Source of the DNA: Coffea arabica | Taxonomy: Eukaryota > Streptophyta > Magnoliopsida > Gentianales > Rubiaceae | Direction of reading: 5' to 3' | DNA length: 64,000 bases | Assembly (NCBI RefSeq): GCF_036785885.1 | Contig: NC_092328.1 | Location: forward strand, 13,724,111-13,788,110 | In this document: positions 23,055 to 35,500 of the stretch, piece by piece | Numbering within the stretch: the stretch's first letter is position 1 | Layout: each line of letters opens with the position of its first letter | Translations under genes and position numbers: made by a program | Notes under the pieces: generated by a model | What the model saw: only the letters and a program-made list of their open reading frames with translations | Told to the model about the DNA's origin: nothing | The model's database searches: none

Positions 23055-23639
23055 TGAGGATGGCCATCTCGGCTCGGCCAGTCCGAGGCCTTATTCTGTG
23101 GGGTCTCCTGAAGCCCCACATCGGCACTGAGAATACCAACGCGAATGCAACCTATTTTACCACTTCGGCTAGGAACTCCGGGTCATACACCGAGGTGACA
23201 CCAGTATAATAAATAACTGCTGAAGGCGGGAAAGGGCGTCTGGCATAGGTCATTGGAATGATAAAAAGCTGCTCTGACACCTGCTGTCTGTATCTGACCA
23301 CTGCCCTTGCACAGCCTTTCACACTGACCAGTCAGATCAACATGATATGACATTCTTGTCAGATCTCTGGGGACCCGTGTTGACAGTCCCTCTCTCCAAA
23401 TTGTACCCTATAAATACCCAACAACTCCGTTGAGGAAGGGGATGACGACCAATCTCCTGGTAAAACCACACTAATACTCTCTTCTATTTAGCTATTCCCT
23501 CACTCCCGAACTGACTTAAGCTTCGGAGTTCTACTGGGGCATTCAGCCCCTCCTGTGATCTAAGCAGGTGATCTCGTCCCAGTGGACCACCCAGAGTACC
23601 CAGAAGGTTCACTCCAGCGGTACAAAATTCACCTCTTCA
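23055..23639 (+). repeat. 3' LTR of the gypsy element
   Basis: Same 585 bp as the 5' LTR apart from five substitutions (near 14144, 14280, 14316, 14607 and 14634 in 5' LTR coordinates). It is followed directly by the duplicated host 5-mer GTCAA. Confidence 0.95.
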
Positions 23640-25317
23640 GTCAACAAAATAGGTGAAGGGTGAGGGAGAGAAAAGTATGACAAGGAAGAAGGAAGAAGAA
23701 GAGGAGGGACGAGGTGATAGTTATGGGAGAGTACAGCAGTAGGGTGGTGGGGATGGGGAGTGATAGTGGACAAGGGTATTGGGTGGCAAGAGGATAATGG
23801 AGAAGGAAGAAGAAGTGGTGAAGTTGGTGTGTGTGTGTTTTTTGGTTAATTATATTTACCGCCTTTGAGGTTTGGGTAAAATACGGATCAGCCCTTGAGG
23901 TTTGGGATATTTTTTAGAAAAGTTTACAGTAACAATTATTTTGACATTTTTGCCCCTGAAAACCTACACTATAAGGTCAAGTGTCCATTTTTCCCATTGA
24001 TTTACCTGTTAAATTTGTCAAAGTGACCCGAATGGTGCATTTTTTCTAGTTGAGTGACTTTTTTATCACAAAAAAGTTAAGTCACCAAACGTGCTATTTT
24101 GAAATTACCATTTTGGCCGTTTACTGTTAGTGTTACGGTGTTATCTTTTATTATTTATTAAGATTTGAATGAAATCCCTTCTACTCGTTCTATCTTTATT
24201 GCTATTAGTGCGGGATTTAATGAATAAATGAAATTGTATTCTTTATAGAAAAAACAAATTGTAACTTTTGATCTCTTTTGCGATATAGCCCATGATGTTA
24301 TATGTGTCCCACTTTAGTCGGCTGGACAGTTCCCAATATGTAATTCCAAATCCTCTTCTAGTGAGGTCCGAATCTGGATCGTATATATCTAAATTGTTAA
24401 ACTGATTTAGTATAACAAATTTACAATAATTTTTAAATTCTATTTTTACATATACTTTACTAATATTATATTATCAATATAATGAGGATAATCTAACAAT
24501 TAGTTGATTTATTTAGAATCTTTTTTTAATACAAAATAGGTGGGTTAGTAACAAATTTTGATGAATATATATAATTGATTTTTAGAAAAACTTATGTTAA
24601 TCAAATTCGGTCCAAAACATCCATGTCCATCCCTTTTGGAATATACATACAACAGATCGAGATATATGGGCCTATAGTCTATTTTCGGAAATATGGACCG
24701 GATCTGGGCTCTTGGAAATACTCAAATTAAGGAGTGTGTTTTGTTGGAAATAGATAATGTTTGTAATTTCTTTTCAAGAGGGAATTCGTCTTTTTAATTT
24801 TTCGATAGATGCCTACAATGGTTGTGGTTTTTTTTTTTTTCTTCTCCTTTTTCCCCTTTTTTATCATGCGAGCGGCATGTGTTTTTTATTTTTGGTTTTT
24901 AACCCTCGTCGTGGTCATTTTTGGGAAAAAAAAATTTAGGACCCCAATCTCTTTGGTATTTTTACTAATCCAAGGGTGTAAATGTCCTTTGCCTAGTAAC
25001 TCTCTCTTAGCCGACATTATTTGATTGACTACGGTGGCACAAAAATATAACAAATTAGGAAGTATACTGAAAAACACACCAAATTTTGAAAAAATTACAT
25101 CATGTAACTCTAGTTTTAATTACCTTTTTTGGGCATTTAGGAATCCAACATAGTGACCCTTCTTGTATCATCAATTTGATAATTTGGATTTACTTGTTTG
25201 GCTTCCTTATCTTCCTTTGACTTTGTTTTATATGTTCTTGCTGTTTTTGACGAGAAAAGGAAAAATCAATCAAAGATAAGCGCACAGTTTAACAGTTATT
25301 GACAGTATTAGTTTGGA
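23640..25317. other. Gene-free region with dispersed repeats
   Basis: 23650-23840 is purine-rich on the top strand. 23860-24060 resembles a common plant repeat with phrases such as 'cctttgaggtttggg' given twice and 'tttgcccct'. 24270-24510 is a separate repeat described on its own. A poly-T/T-rich stretch lies at 24825-24900. No gene is recognised. Confidence 0.45.
24270..24510. repeat. Dispersed repeat, copy 1 (second copy at about 30560-31507)
   Basis: The phrases 'ctcttttgc', 'tagcccat', 'gtgtcccactttagtc', 'tccgaatc', 'atatatct', 'aattgttaaa', 'aataatttttaaattct' and 'caatgaggat' occur in the same order at 30560-30640 and 31190-31360. In the second location the repeat is interrupted by a Stowaway MITE and partly duplicated in tandem; here it has neither. 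Confidence 0.6.
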
Positions 25318-25326
25318 TTAACTTTT

Positions 25327-26455
25327 GGGATCATTTCAGAAACCCCTCCTGACATTTTTGGTAATTGCACTAGCCTCACTTAAGGTTTTAAAAATTTTAG
25401 AAACCTCCATTTAAATAGGTTAGCTTGTAACAAGTCAAGCCTGATTCAAAAAAAAAAAATGGATTCAAGAGAGGGAAGACAATATGATTCCAACAATGCC
25501 GCTCGTGTGTTACATTAATTAGATAATATAATATAAAAGCATAAATTGTTATTTAAACAAACTCAAAAGTTAGAAGGTGTAAGTGCAAATGTTGGCAAAT
25601 GCAAAGCATCAACTTCAAACTTCAAACTTCTACAACCATTTGTAACGATTTTTTGTAATGGCTACTTTCAAGAATACTTACACACACACACACTCTCTCT
25701 CTCTCCCTCCGTCTCAACTATTTGGTCCTGTTTCGAAATTTCAACTTTTTAAAAATAATAGTTTGATTGTGATATTTGTATTTCTCCTTTCAATTTTATC
25801 CTCTCAAATTCAAAATTTGAATTTGAATGGTAACATGCATATGATAAAAGGGAGTGGTTATATTAGAAACATATACTAAAAGGTGCTTTGATTTTCTCAA
25901 CAGCACAAAGATTTTGGGACATTCCAAAATGGAAAGTATGAAACTTTTAATGGGATGGAAGGAGTATATATATATAATAGCAACAACAAACTATTAGAAA
26001 GCAAATTCTAGAGAGTTTAGATTCAAGAATTGGGTGGAATTACTGAAAATATAGTAAGAAAACTAGTTGCAACCACGAACTGGAATAACAAATTATGGCC
26101 TTTTCAAGCCAGCCTTAGAAAAGGCTCGAACAGATGTTGCAGTTGTAATCACAAGTTAGAAATTTTTTATTTCTAAATTGTGATTATTTAGAAATTGGCA
26201 CCCTTTTATCATGGCAAATTAGAAATTTATTTTAGTTCTAATTGTGATTATTTCTATTTATTTGGTCAATTACTGATTTAATCGATTAAGTCCATGTAGT
26301 TGTCAAATACCTTCTAGGCTATAAGGCTATTACAGTCATTTCACCGAGTCTGACATAAGCATTAGGACCCAATTTTATGATAGTGGAGGTCTCTGAAATT
26401 TTTGGAACGTCAAGGGAGGTCAGTGCAACTGTAGGGAGGTTTCTGATAGTATCCC
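25327..26455. mobile_element. Mutator-like (MULE-type) non-autonomous element with 9-bp target duplication
   Basis: The ends form long inverted repeats of roughly 80-90 bp. The left starts GGGATCATTTCAGAAACC and the reverse complement of the right starts GGGATACTATCAGAAACC; both continue with 'ttgcactagcctc' or 'ttgcactgacctc' and 'agaaacctcc' or 'agagacctcc'. The flanks carry the perfect 9-bp direct repeat TTAACTTTT at 25318-25326 and 26456-26464, the duplication length of Mutator elements. The 1129-bp interior has no transposase and contains a degraded Stowaway MITE at 25703-25964. Confidence 0.82.
25703..25964. mobile_element. Degraded Stowaway MITE nested in the MULE-type element
   Basis: The left end CTCCCTCCGTCTCA and right end TGGGATGGAAGGAG are imperfect versions of the Stowaway termini found at 141 and 30684. 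TA follows the right end; the left flank has been overrun by a CT/CA simple repeat (25680-25703). Confidence 0.65.
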
Positions 26456-26464
26456 TTAACTTTT

Positions 26465-28369
26465 TATAAAAATAACTTGGATTAACTTTTTATACACATG
26501 AATGGTATAGTAACATTTTTACACTAACAATTATGGGTGTATGTCACATATATATCATTTGAATTTTGAATTTGAATTCATGTTATGTGGCATGATCTAG
26601 ATCTACCAGTGTTAAAAAATTATACATGATGGTGTATTAAAACCTACTTTAAGGATCCATTTGTTTCTTGAGATGACATAGGATTAGATTACTAATCTTG
26701 TGTCATCTCATGTTTAGTTGCTTTTTTTTTTGTATGGGATAATGCTTTCCACTTAACTGAATTAATCTCTCATTTGCGGGATAAAATAATCCCATAGGAG
26801 GAGGTAATATAACTTATTCTGGGATGAGTAAGAGGTCGAATAATACCAATTTGGACTTATTTATCCTTACTAATAAAATAAGAGTAAATCTTATATACAC
26901 TGATAGTATATACACTATCAGCATTAGATTCATGACATGTGTGCAAAAGTTAAATTTCAAATTCAAATTTTGCATAGTTATTATTCATCCAACACTGACA
27001 GAACAAAATTAAAACTTTACTGTAAAGATTAATCCATAAAATAATACTTTACTGTAAAATTTATATAACTCTACTCTCTTGTTATAATAGAATCTAAGTT
27101 TTGGACTAATTTGCCCCTATCAATGACATAACAAAATTTGGACAAAATTTGCCCCTACTTATAAAAAATTAAATCTTGGACTAATTTACTCATATTAATG
27201 AAATAATTAAAATGTTGGACAAATTTGTCCCTACTAATAAAAATTTTATGTTTTGGACTAATTTGTCCATGTGACTAATTTGCCCCTACTATTAATAAAG
27301 TTAATGTTTTGAATGATTGCCCTTACTTATAAATTTTTAGACTAATTTGTTCCTACCAAAAGCAAAACCATATTTTGTTTGGTCAATTCTAGCTCATAAA
27401 AAATTAGATATGTCAATTGAGGCTTGTGAGTTTGGGCCAAATATAAACTAGGCTCAAAATGCCAAGATATTTATGACCCGAGTGTGGACTCATAGTATTA
27501 GCTCGAAACTCAAAATCCAAAATTTCTACTTTTTACCAAATCGAGTTTGGATTTATCAAACCCCCTAATTGTTGTTTGACAAAAGGGTATTTTGGTCTAT
27601 AATTATATATTCCTGTCTCATCCTATCTCTAACCAAACACATAATACCTAATGTTTGATCCTACTCCTACCTTTGCTTCAAATCTCTACATTTTGATTTG
27701 AGTGGAGATATACTTGGGTTATTTGCATGAATATAGATTCGGCCAAATGGGTCAGAAATTGAATGAGACTGCACAGCCGTGAGTTTGCAGAATGCATGAG
27801 TTTCTTGGTGTTTTTCTTGCATGAATTTCATCCTATGTTTGATTGTTTAGATGTTAAAGTTCTACACTCGGTTGTCCAGTTAGAGTTTTTGATGTTTGGT
27901 GGGTAGAGTTTAGATCAAAAGTGAGCATGCGAATTGAAACTTGCATTTGGATTTTGAAATTGCAGCAAATTTGTTTGGCCGAAAACATTGCAGAAGCTTA
28001 TTTTCTTCTTCTCTTCGTGGATCGCATGCTTTGCATGAAGAAATAACTTCCAAAAATTGCACTCCAACCCCTTGGCTTCTATCTAATGCTTCCATGGCCC
28101 AATTAATTGGAAAACTTAATTAATTTTGTCCTCCTAACATGCCATTCTCTCTTTAACACATCTTGATTTGTTTGGGTAGATACTTAAGGAGTTGTAGAAT
28201 GAATTTGAAGGGTCTAATAATTTTTTTTTCTAGATTTGTAGTCAATTTGTTTTTTTCTTGGATTCTTTGGCATTATGTTGCTTAGATACTAGCAAATTGT
28301 TCCTCATTTACCTTTTTGTGAATTTTCTCGTTTGATTTGGTATGTTTCACCTTCGATTCTTAATTTTAT
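26465..28369. other. Gene-free AT-rich region
   Basis: Apart from the degenerate tandem repeat at about 27060-27360 I recognise nothing coding. Phrases such as 'tatacactgatagtatatacactatcag' near 26893-26920 form short palindromes. Poly-T tracts occur near 26724 and 28217. Confidence 0.4.
27060..27360. repeat. Degenerate tandem repeat based on 'ttggactaatttgcccct'
   Basis: The phrase TTGGACTAATTTGCCCCTA and clear variants (ACAAATTTGTCCCTACTA, GACTAATTTGCCCCTACT, AGACTAATTTGTTCCTACC) recur about seven times, separated by AT-rich linkers of 25-45 bp that often contain 'aataaaaatt'. It looks like an old minisatellite, or the internal repeats of a dead element. Confidence 0.6.
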
Positions 28370-30331
28370 TTTATGTTTTTTTTTTAGATCCTTAGTGTTT
28401 ATAATAATAATAAATTGGCCCTTTAAACCTCTTTAATTTTTCAATTGGGTCTTTGCTTGTTTTAATTGGTTAAATACGAGTATTTTACTTTCCTTGGAAT
28501 GCTTCGAGTGATTCAATTTGGCGTTTATTTCCATTTTCTCTGATTATTTGATAATTAAAGTGGTACCTTGACCCTTTTATTATTTTGGAGGGTAAATTAG
28601 TAATTTCACTTCATTAGGGCGTCGATTCAAGGGGAGGTACACTCTATCCCTTATTTGCACTTCATTTGACCCTACGTGCTCCTACGTGTTATGTGAATAT
28701 GCATGTCTACTTCGCTTTCCTTGCCTTTCCTTAATTCCTTGCATTTATTTCATTTACTTTTGCTTTTATTTAAGTTATTCATTATGGGGTATGTGTACAC
28801 CTCTTGGCTTGTAATAGATAGGGCTTGGCGAGCAAGTTGGTCCATTTTCCCTTTCCCCTTTTGTTTTAGTTAGCAAATGTAATAGATTCATTAGCTTGGT
28901 TGCATGCCTATGTGTTACGTGTTAATTTGCTTTATTAGGCTCTTGCATCTAGTCGAGCATGCTAAGTGTTATGTGCTACGTGTTTATAAGTGATTCGCAT
29001 GTCTACTCGCTTTTTATGGTCATGAATGAAAGTGATGGATGAATGGACGTCACCACACTAGTCCAATGCTAGTTGTGGCCCCCTTTCTCGTCACCACACT
29101 AGTTCAACGCTAGTTGTGGTTCATTGTCCCGTTTTCCACTAGTCCAACGCTAGTAGGAAATTCTTAGAAAAGGGCTAGTCCAACGCTAGACCCAATAGGC
29201 CGTCCCTTTTTGTTAGTGCATACTTGCATGCTCACTACATTTTCATGCATTTTTCTTAGTTTTTATCATTCGGCATGCTCCTCCACCCTTTCCCCTTCAT
29301 TTTAGACTTTTGCATTTTCATGCTAGTTATAGGGTACATTTGCTTGAAGAGTCCCCTTTCGACAAGGGAAACGAGCGAGTGTGGCTCCACAAATAGCCTT
29401 AGCACGCTAGTTCCCCCTTCTAATCAAAGGGAAGATTAAAGTCACAAAGTTAGGACTCCCCGTTCCCGTCCTGATGCATTCCTCTAGTGTTCATGCATTT
29501 TATTCATTCGCTATCACATACACTTTTACTTTATATTCTATCCCTTTTTCCACATTCTCACTTCACACTACTTTTGGACGTTTTTCACTTAACCACTCAC
29601 ACTTTATACCATATCACTCGCACACATGCACTTTATATTATTTTCACATTATCATTCTTTACTCACCTTACCCTGTAAATACATTTGCACACCTCCACTT
29701 ACATCCTATTATTTTTATCACTTTTCTCACTTCACACAAACTCACATTTTCACATGGCATGCATTCCACTCATTTTTACGTCATTTAGGATTATGTGTGA
29801 CCTCTCCAAAGGATTATCATTGGGCTTCACAATTAATGTGATTGGCACCACTCAACCTTTGAAGAGAAATTTCCCCCATGTCCCCCTAGGTCTAGGTTCT
29901 TGCATTCATATAGTCATATCCAACACGCGATACATATCTTGGGTAGAAAAATTAGGAAAGGTGGGGCTAAATCACGCAACTAGCCTTGGCTAGGTCGAAG
30001 GGGTGCCTTGGATTTTATCCTTGCCTTCCCCTTCGTCAAATGTGACTCCCGAACCTTTTTTCGTTGGTTTACGTGGACTAGGAGTCGTTTAAAAGGGGTT
30101 TCTCTCTACCTTTCCTTTAGAAAAAATCACTTTTTTGGGTGACTTGGTACACCCTAACTCTATACCAAGTGGCGACTCCGTTTTTCATTCAAAAAAACCC
30201 TTTTTAAACTTCGTTTGGCCAAATCGTCGCATTTTTAAGTCCCATGGCCTTTTATTTTCATTTACACACGTTCACATATTCCACACTACTCACACACCAC
30301 AACACACATTCAAAAAGTGGGGCGCGACACC
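28370..30331 (+). repeat. Ogre/Tat-like LTR region, copy 2
   Basis: Collinear with 820-2702 and better preserved. It carries four copies of the CTAGTyCAAyGCTAG motif (29058-29072, 29099-29113, 29139-29153, 29175-29189), the 'ccttgccttcccctt' block near 30020, and the LTR end ATACCAAG followed by the primer site TGGCGACTCC at 30170-30179. Leader sequence then runs to GGGGCGCGACAC at about 30321-30332, where similarity stops. No gag follows, so it is a truncated element or a solo LTR with leader. Confidence 0.62.
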
Positions 30332-30683
30332 TAACACATCCGATCTAATGTAAAACCAACAAAATACTAAATAATAAGATTACTTATTCAAGGATGACTC
30401 GACTTAGAATGAGTAGTCCGAGAATAAGCAATCTTCTCTCATCCAGTCCGTGAATCAAATACACCCTAATAGTTTTGGTAATCCTACTTATCTACTAAGT
30501 TCTATGGGCCTATGCCTGAATTACATGATGTAGTGTTAGAGTTTATATATTTGTATTGCTCTCTTTTGCAATTTAGCCCATATTGTTGTTCGTGTCCCAC
30601 TTTAGTCCATCTTAGAGTTGTCAACCGGTTGGATTTGGGTTGGAATTGATGATTCCGAACGTGAATCCATTTGATTATAATTA

Positions 30684-31137
30684 CTCCCTCCGTCCCAATA
30701 AGTTTGTCACTTTTGGGGAATTGTGTTTTTTATCAACAGTGGTCAAAGAGTGAAGAAATTGTGTTTGCTTTCCATTTCTAACCTTCACTAATTAGTGGGA
30801 AAATGTGTAAGTTTAAAACCGTTTGAATATTTGAAGCTACATGTGGGGCCAATGTATTATCTTTTGTGCCTAAATCTCCATACAAGTAAGCATGCTCTAG
30901 TACGCTTCTGACTCATCTAAATGTTAGTACCATCCACGTGCTATTTGAACATATTTCCTGAATGTATGTTGCAAAGAGAAAGTGGGACCTATAACATTAT
31001 TTAAAGATTTCTTGTGCAAGTGCATGAGGGGTAAAAATTGGAATAAGTTACAAAATTATTAGCCAAATTTGGTAAGATGACATAATTTTGGGACAGACCA
31101 AAAAGGAAGTATGACAATTTTAATGGGACGGAGGGAG
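30684..31137. mobile_element. Stowaway-type MITE, 454 bp, inserted in a dispersed repeat
   Basis: Perfect 14-bp ends CTCCCTCCGTCCCA and TGGGACGGAGGGAG with TA on both sides (30682-30683 and 31138-31139). Non-coding interior. It splits the dispersed repeat whose uninterrupted relative lies at 24270-24510. Confidence 0.88.
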
Positions 31138-31220
31138 TATTCTAGATTCGAATCTGGATACCTAACTGCTCTCAATATATAGTTCTAGATCCTATTCTAT
31201 CGGGATCCGAATCCAGATCG

Positions 31221-31507
31221 AATATATCTGAATTGTTAAATTGATATAATACAACAAAATTTGCAATAATTTTTAAATTCTAATTATATATATTATATAT
31301 TACTAATAATATATATATATATTACTAATACAATATTAGCAATACAATGAGGACAATTTATATATTACTAATATATATCTGAATTGTTAAATTGATATAA
31401 TACAACAAAATTTGCAATAATTTTTAAATTCTAATTATATATATATTATATTACTAATAATATATATATATATTACTAATACAATATTAGCAATACAATG
31501 AGGACAA
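31221..31507. repeat. 151-bp tandem duplication
   Basis: The block beginning ATATATCTGAATTGTTAAAT and ending AATACAATGAGGACAATT occurs twice with a period of 151 bases, nearly identical apart from small TA-repeat length changes. It is a local duplication of the AT-rich part of the dispersed repeat. Confidence 0.85.
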
Positions 31508-32548
31508 TTCTAAGTTCTAACAATTGCTTGTCCTCAAATTTTTAATGCTAAAAGTGGACGAGTAATTGTTAAAAGTGGTAAAAAAACCTAGCAAATCAAT
31601 GAAAATATGTTAAAAGTGGACAAAAGGAGCCTATATGTACATATATAGGTCATTAATTAGCACCATCCTGTAACTTGTTAATTTTGCTAACAATATTAGT
31701 GATTGGAATTATACAAATTAATGATAATGCATTGAAAGCCGTAAAAAAGAAACCTGGGATTGCAATTGGAACAAAAATATGCATTATCATTAATTTTCAC
31801 CATCATTTATTTGGTTGATTTTGCTAACATTGTCATTTATTGGACTTAAATGGGACAAATTTGAGAGTTTAAGTGTAAAGTATCTAAAATTGAGAGCTTA
31901 GAATACCGAATGTTCAAAAATGAAGTTTAGAAAATAGAGTGAAAGGTGATACAAGTTTAAAGATGCAAAGTGGAGTTAGTCGTATTTTTCTTTTATTTGA
32001 TGACAATAATTGCATTCTAATCAGATAAGCCGCCAAATTAAATTAATATCCATAAATTCTGGCTCTTACATAAAGAATTGCTTTCTCTGTCGGTCTGTCT
32101 TATTTTTCTTCTTTGACCCATTCCCATTTCCAAATATATTTTGCATTTGCAAGTTGCAAGTTGCAACCACTCCAATTATTGGTGCTGTGCTAATATGTAT
32201 TCTACTCTTTTGGTAGTGACTATTCACCACTTGACAAATGCTTATTTGTCTCTTTCCAACAAATTGACAAGATTTATGCGCTAATGTTTACTTAATTCCA
32301 TTCTTCATACATTTGGGTTTGAATTCAACTAGTAAAAAGAAATAACAACAATAGTTAAGAAATAAAAAACTCAAATCGAGTGCAGGCCAGCAGATTTAAA
32401 CGCTAATATTGCTTCTTTGATTCTTAAAAACTTGACAAAATTCAAGGAAGAAAGGGGTTGACTGGAATAATGAAATGTTGAGAAAGGAGTAAACACTTCT
32501 TGATCTAGTGAAGTTGTTCTATGACTGCGCAGAAACCTGAAGTTTGAG
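31508..32548. other. Upstream region of the NB-LRR gene
   Basis: AT-rich and without transposon ends that I can define. It should hold the promoter and 5' UTR of the NB-LRR gene, but I cannot pick a TATA box with confidence. Confidence 0.4.
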
Positions 32549-35500
32549 ATGGCTTCTAGTTCCATTAATTCAGTCTTACATAACATCAAGCCTTTGTTAG
32601 ATAATATAGATGACTTGGCAAATATAGATCCAGAGTTGGTGAAGAAAGAGAAGTATAATGAGGGGCTGAAAATTGTGAAGCTTGAATCAAAACTTGTGAG
32701 AACTTTTCTTCTTTGTGCAAGAAGATGGAGCCTCGATGGATGGAAGGATGCAAGGCTTGAAGCTTTCTTGTCTAGCCTTCAAGATGCTGTTCTCTATCAT
32801 GCTCAGGCCTTTTGCGTTCTAACGGAGGATGGAATCTCCTTCAGCGATCATTTGGACCAAGCGATCCTTGATTTTAGAGCAAAATTCAGCTCTTTTGACA
32901 TTGAAATCAGCACGATGTACTGCAGTTTGCGGGCTTTTGTAGTGCCATCCAATCTCTCTGCTTTGATAGATGAAGTACTAGTGGAATTCGTTGACTCGCT
33001 GTTAGAGAATCTGGTGGATGTTGTCAGCCCGATTGAAGCTTATGATCGAGGTTTGCATAAGATAAAGTTCGAAGCCCTCCAAGAGAAGTTAAAATTTTTG
33101 AAGGATTTTGTTCTCTTTGCAACATGGCAAGGTGTTGAGTCTAGTCTGTTGAAAGATCCCACCGCTGGCTTGCAAGCTGTGGCAGTCCAGGCAGCGGACC
33201 TCTCTTACAGTTGTTGGTTTGACAGACTATTTGATAAAAAAGAGTGTAATGAAATGCACTCTATGATTTCTGAACTGCTACAGGACATCAAGCATCTTCA
33301 TTCCCAGTTTCACGAGAGTTGTATCCAGGGCTTAAGAAGTTCAAAATTATCAGGTTCATTGCAGACCTTAAATCTTGAGAAAGATATGTGTATAGTTGGG
33401 GATTTTGCTGATTCCCTCACAGGTATACTTTGGGAGGTTTTAAACCGCAACACCAGCTTTGTGGTTGCAAAGCAAGATCAGATGCAAATGCTCTATGATG
33501 GACTCAGATTCTTGAGAACCATTCTCAAAAGGCAGCAGGAGAAGTTCAGTGGGTTACACCAAAAAATGATGGATCTTGTAGGAGCTGCAGTCAATGAGGC
33601 TGGAATTTTGATTCTTTCACTTTCTGCAAATGAAACAGGAGGAGGCCTGCCCAAGGACGTGGATCTTGGATTTTCTGATTTGCTCCAGAAGATTAAGCTT
33701 ATTAGATTGGTAACGTCAACTCTCAAATCTCCGGGGACCAACGGGCTTGGCTTAATAAAGTTTCTTCTAAAGAATCTGATGGAACTCGCGGAGCTTGATT
33801 TCCTTGCTCATTCAAAGGATAAAATCTGGACAGTCCAGAAAGATTTTGTATTCTTAGGATCTGTTTTTGAGAAGATTGCTGAGCAGCATAACAAGCATGA
33901 AAAGCTCAAAGCTTTCTGGAGTCATGTTATTGAGGTAGCAAACAAGGTAATGTTTGTCATTAACTCCTTTGATCTTTCTCCTCTGTCCTTTGATAGCATA
34001 TTAGAAGAATTATTGCTTATCAAGACTGAGGCCCTTGAGATTGATGAGACCTATGGCTCTGAAGCCCAGAAAGTTGTCAAAACTTCTAATTATGTCTCAT
34101 CACAAGGAATCATCCCAGTACTGAATAATGGTGCAGTAGGTTTCAAAGATGAGACAGAAAGAATAATTAATCAAGTTAGGCATGGATCAGAGAAGTTGGA
34201 CATCGTATCCATTGTGGGCATGCCAGGACTTGGCAAGACTACTTTAGCCCAACGAGTGTACAGAGATCCTTCAATTATAAGAGACTTTCATATTCGGGCA
34301 TGGTGCAATGTCTCTCAAGTATATTGCATGAAGGATTTGTTGCTTGAGCTTTTGCGTGGCATTAATCCAGATGTTTCTAAGAAATACTGTGACATGGATG
34401 AACAGGACTTGGCTCATAAGCTTCTTAATTCCCTGCAGAGATATAGGTACTTCATTGTCTTGGATGACATATGGGACATTGATGCATGCAATATCTTGAA
34501 AAGATCATTTCCAGATGATAAAAAGGGAAGCAGAGTTCTCATAACAAGCCGACAGTATGAGGTGGCTTCACAAGTTGAACCTGACCGCGAACCTCACCGT
34601 CTTCGCCAATTCACTGATGATGAGAGCTGGGATTTACTACAGAAGATGCTCTTTCCCACTGAACCTTATCCTCCTGAACTATGCACAATTGGGAAGCAAA
34701 TAGCAGAAAATTGTGGTGGGCTGCCTCTCACAGTTGTGATTGTGGCTGGAATTCTTGCAACAATAGAACAAGATGGGTGGAAACAATTTGCAGAAAGGAT
34801 GAGTGCAAGAAATGTTAGTCTCACAGAGCAGTCAATGAATATGTTAGAGTTGAGCTATAGGCATGTACCTGACTACTTAAAGCCATGCCTTCTTTATGCT
34901 GGAGCATTTCCACAGGGCCAAGAAATTCCAATTCAAAGGTTGTTGCGGTTATGGATTGCTGAAGGGTTTGTTAAGGAAGTTGAGCAGAAGAAAGTAGAGG
35001 AAGTGGCAGAGGACTACATGATGGATCTGATTGGCAGAAGCTTAATTATAGTTTCCAAACAAAGATCCTTTGGTGGCGTTAAAACTTGTCGAGTTCATGA
35101 TTTGGTACGCGAGTTTTGTGCAACAAAAGCCAAAGAAGAGAATTTTTTTCAGTTGTTACATGGTTATGAGGGGCTTTTTACTTTTAGCGAGTCATTCAAT
35201 ACAAGAAGATTGTGCATATACTCTAAGCAAGAGCATTTTGAGAAGTCAAGGCTATTCTGTCCTCAGATACGTTGTCTAATGTTCTTTTCTCATGGTGATG
35301 GGTACCCAAGAAAGTACTCCGATAGCTTGTTCATCTTTCAAATCTGCAAACTTCTTAGAGTGTTAGATTTGGGACAGGTTTTCCTAGGTGAAAATTTTCC
35401 AACTGAAATAGAGGTGCTTGTTGAGTTAAGGTACTTGGCAATCCGTGGTATGATGCAATCCATCCCATCTTCAATAGCCAACCTCTCCAATTTGGAAACC

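Larger units (their letters stand above)
14090..23639 (+). mobile_element. Complete Ty3/gypsy retrotransposon, Tat lineage, 9550 bp
   Basis: Two 585-bp LTRs beginning TGAGGATGG and ending CTCTTCA enclose gag-pol on the plus strand and a long antisense gene between pol and the 3' LTR. The host 5-mer GTCAA is duplicated at 14085-14089 and 23640-23644, as expected of integrase. The primer binding site follows the 5' LTR, and a G-rich tract precedes the 3' LTR. Comparing the LTRs by eye gives five substitutions and no indels, so the insertion is recent. GC content is clearly above that of the surroundings. The gag type, the dual RNase H and the extra antisense ORF place it in the Tat lineage. The coding frames carry stops and one frame change, so this copy probably moved with proteins supplied by another. 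Confidence 0.95.

Noticed and set aside
820..30331. The two Ogre-like copies as the LTR pair of one giant (~29-kb) element
   Set aside because: They are far too diverged for a pair, and no matching internal region lies between them; the space holds unrelated, separately bounded elements.
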